A DNA stretch of 64,000 nucleotides from Theocolax elegans (lineage: Eukaryota; Arthropoda; Insecta; Hymenoptera; Cerocephalidae): assembly GCA_026168455.1 (NCBI GenBank), contig CM047427.1:16229301-16293300 (forward strand), in the 5' to 3' direction. A program made the position numbers and the translations under genes. The notes under the pieces were generated by a model. The model saw nothing but the letters and a program-made list of their open reading frames with translations. It was not told the origin of the DNA and did not search any database. Shown here piece after piece: positions 63,748 through 64,000 of the stretch. The first letter of the stretch is position 1, and each line of letters opens with the position of its first letter.

Positions 63748-64000
63748 TATATGTTTTATTTCGTATTAATCATGCATTATTTATTTAAATATAATATGCT
63801 GTTTTCCTTTAAATGAACACGTGCAACTAAATTATTACAGCTTTTTAATGGGCAAAAATACATAAATTCACACCATTTTATTTACAATTGCATAAATTTA
63901 TTTAAGTCAAATAACGATTAATTTTGATTAAATAAACAAGTGTACGGCGAACACATTAACACATTATAGAATAAAATATACACAAGGTTTTTTTATTATA
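63748..64000. other. AT-rich sequence to window end
   Basis: No gene, repeat or RNA recognised; probably intron of divergent partner B. Confidence 0.4.

Overview
The window looks like a gene-poor, repeat-dense stretch of an insect genome, most likely a hymenopteran and possibly an ant. It is AT-rich with many short introns, and carries hAT, MULE, Penelope, Copia, Gypsy and rolling-circle elements together with BEN-domain genes. I see no rRNA, no convincing functional tRNA, no operons and no CRISPR array. The species call is inference.

Layout. 1-11 kb holds microsatellites, a complete non-autonomous hAT element (1418-4122, 8-bp target duplication), a 675-bp palindromic foldback element, an LTR-like remnant, a 149-bp satellite, and a Penelope-like retroelement (8533-10088). 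The Penelope has inverted terminal copies, each with a hammerhead-ribozyme-like core, and its GIY-YIG region is split by a tRNA-derived insert. 11.3-17.1 kb (minus strand) is a multi-exon BEN-domain gene whose splice phases can be followed end to end. Its N-terminal half is built from phase 1-1 repeat exons, and an LTR (12979-14216) sits in one intron. Diverging from it on the plus strand is a small two-exon reading frame (17735-18230) with a MULE (18524-19920) just downstream.

20-42.3 kb is a nest. A minus-strand Gypsy element (20057-42262) was cut inside its integrase by a 14.5-kb plus-strand Gypsy-type element (21183-35709, ctat target duplication) that carries long LTRs and an envelope-like glycoprotein frame. 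Identical 34-base sequences flank the nest.

45.6-62.9 kb is a second minus-strand gene of the BEN type (N-terminal domain, acidic region, coiled coil, broken BEN exon). One of its introns contains a 15.4-kb Copia element (LTRs 46477-46824 and 61582-61929). That Copia in turn contains a probable Helentron/rolling-circle element (55766-61360) enclosing exon-like fragments (one TIMMDC1-like), a MITE and a 175-bp satellite. A second divergent plus-strand frame starts at 63409, so the two BEN loci share the same head-to-head arrangement.

Several tandem duplications (14.4-16.9, 27.8-29.1, 31.1-32.5, 50.5-52.8 and 53.2-55.1 kb) carry single-base homopolymer differences clustered near their junctions. 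Some may be assembly artefacts, so many of the frameshifts reported here should not be taken as biological without read-level checks.
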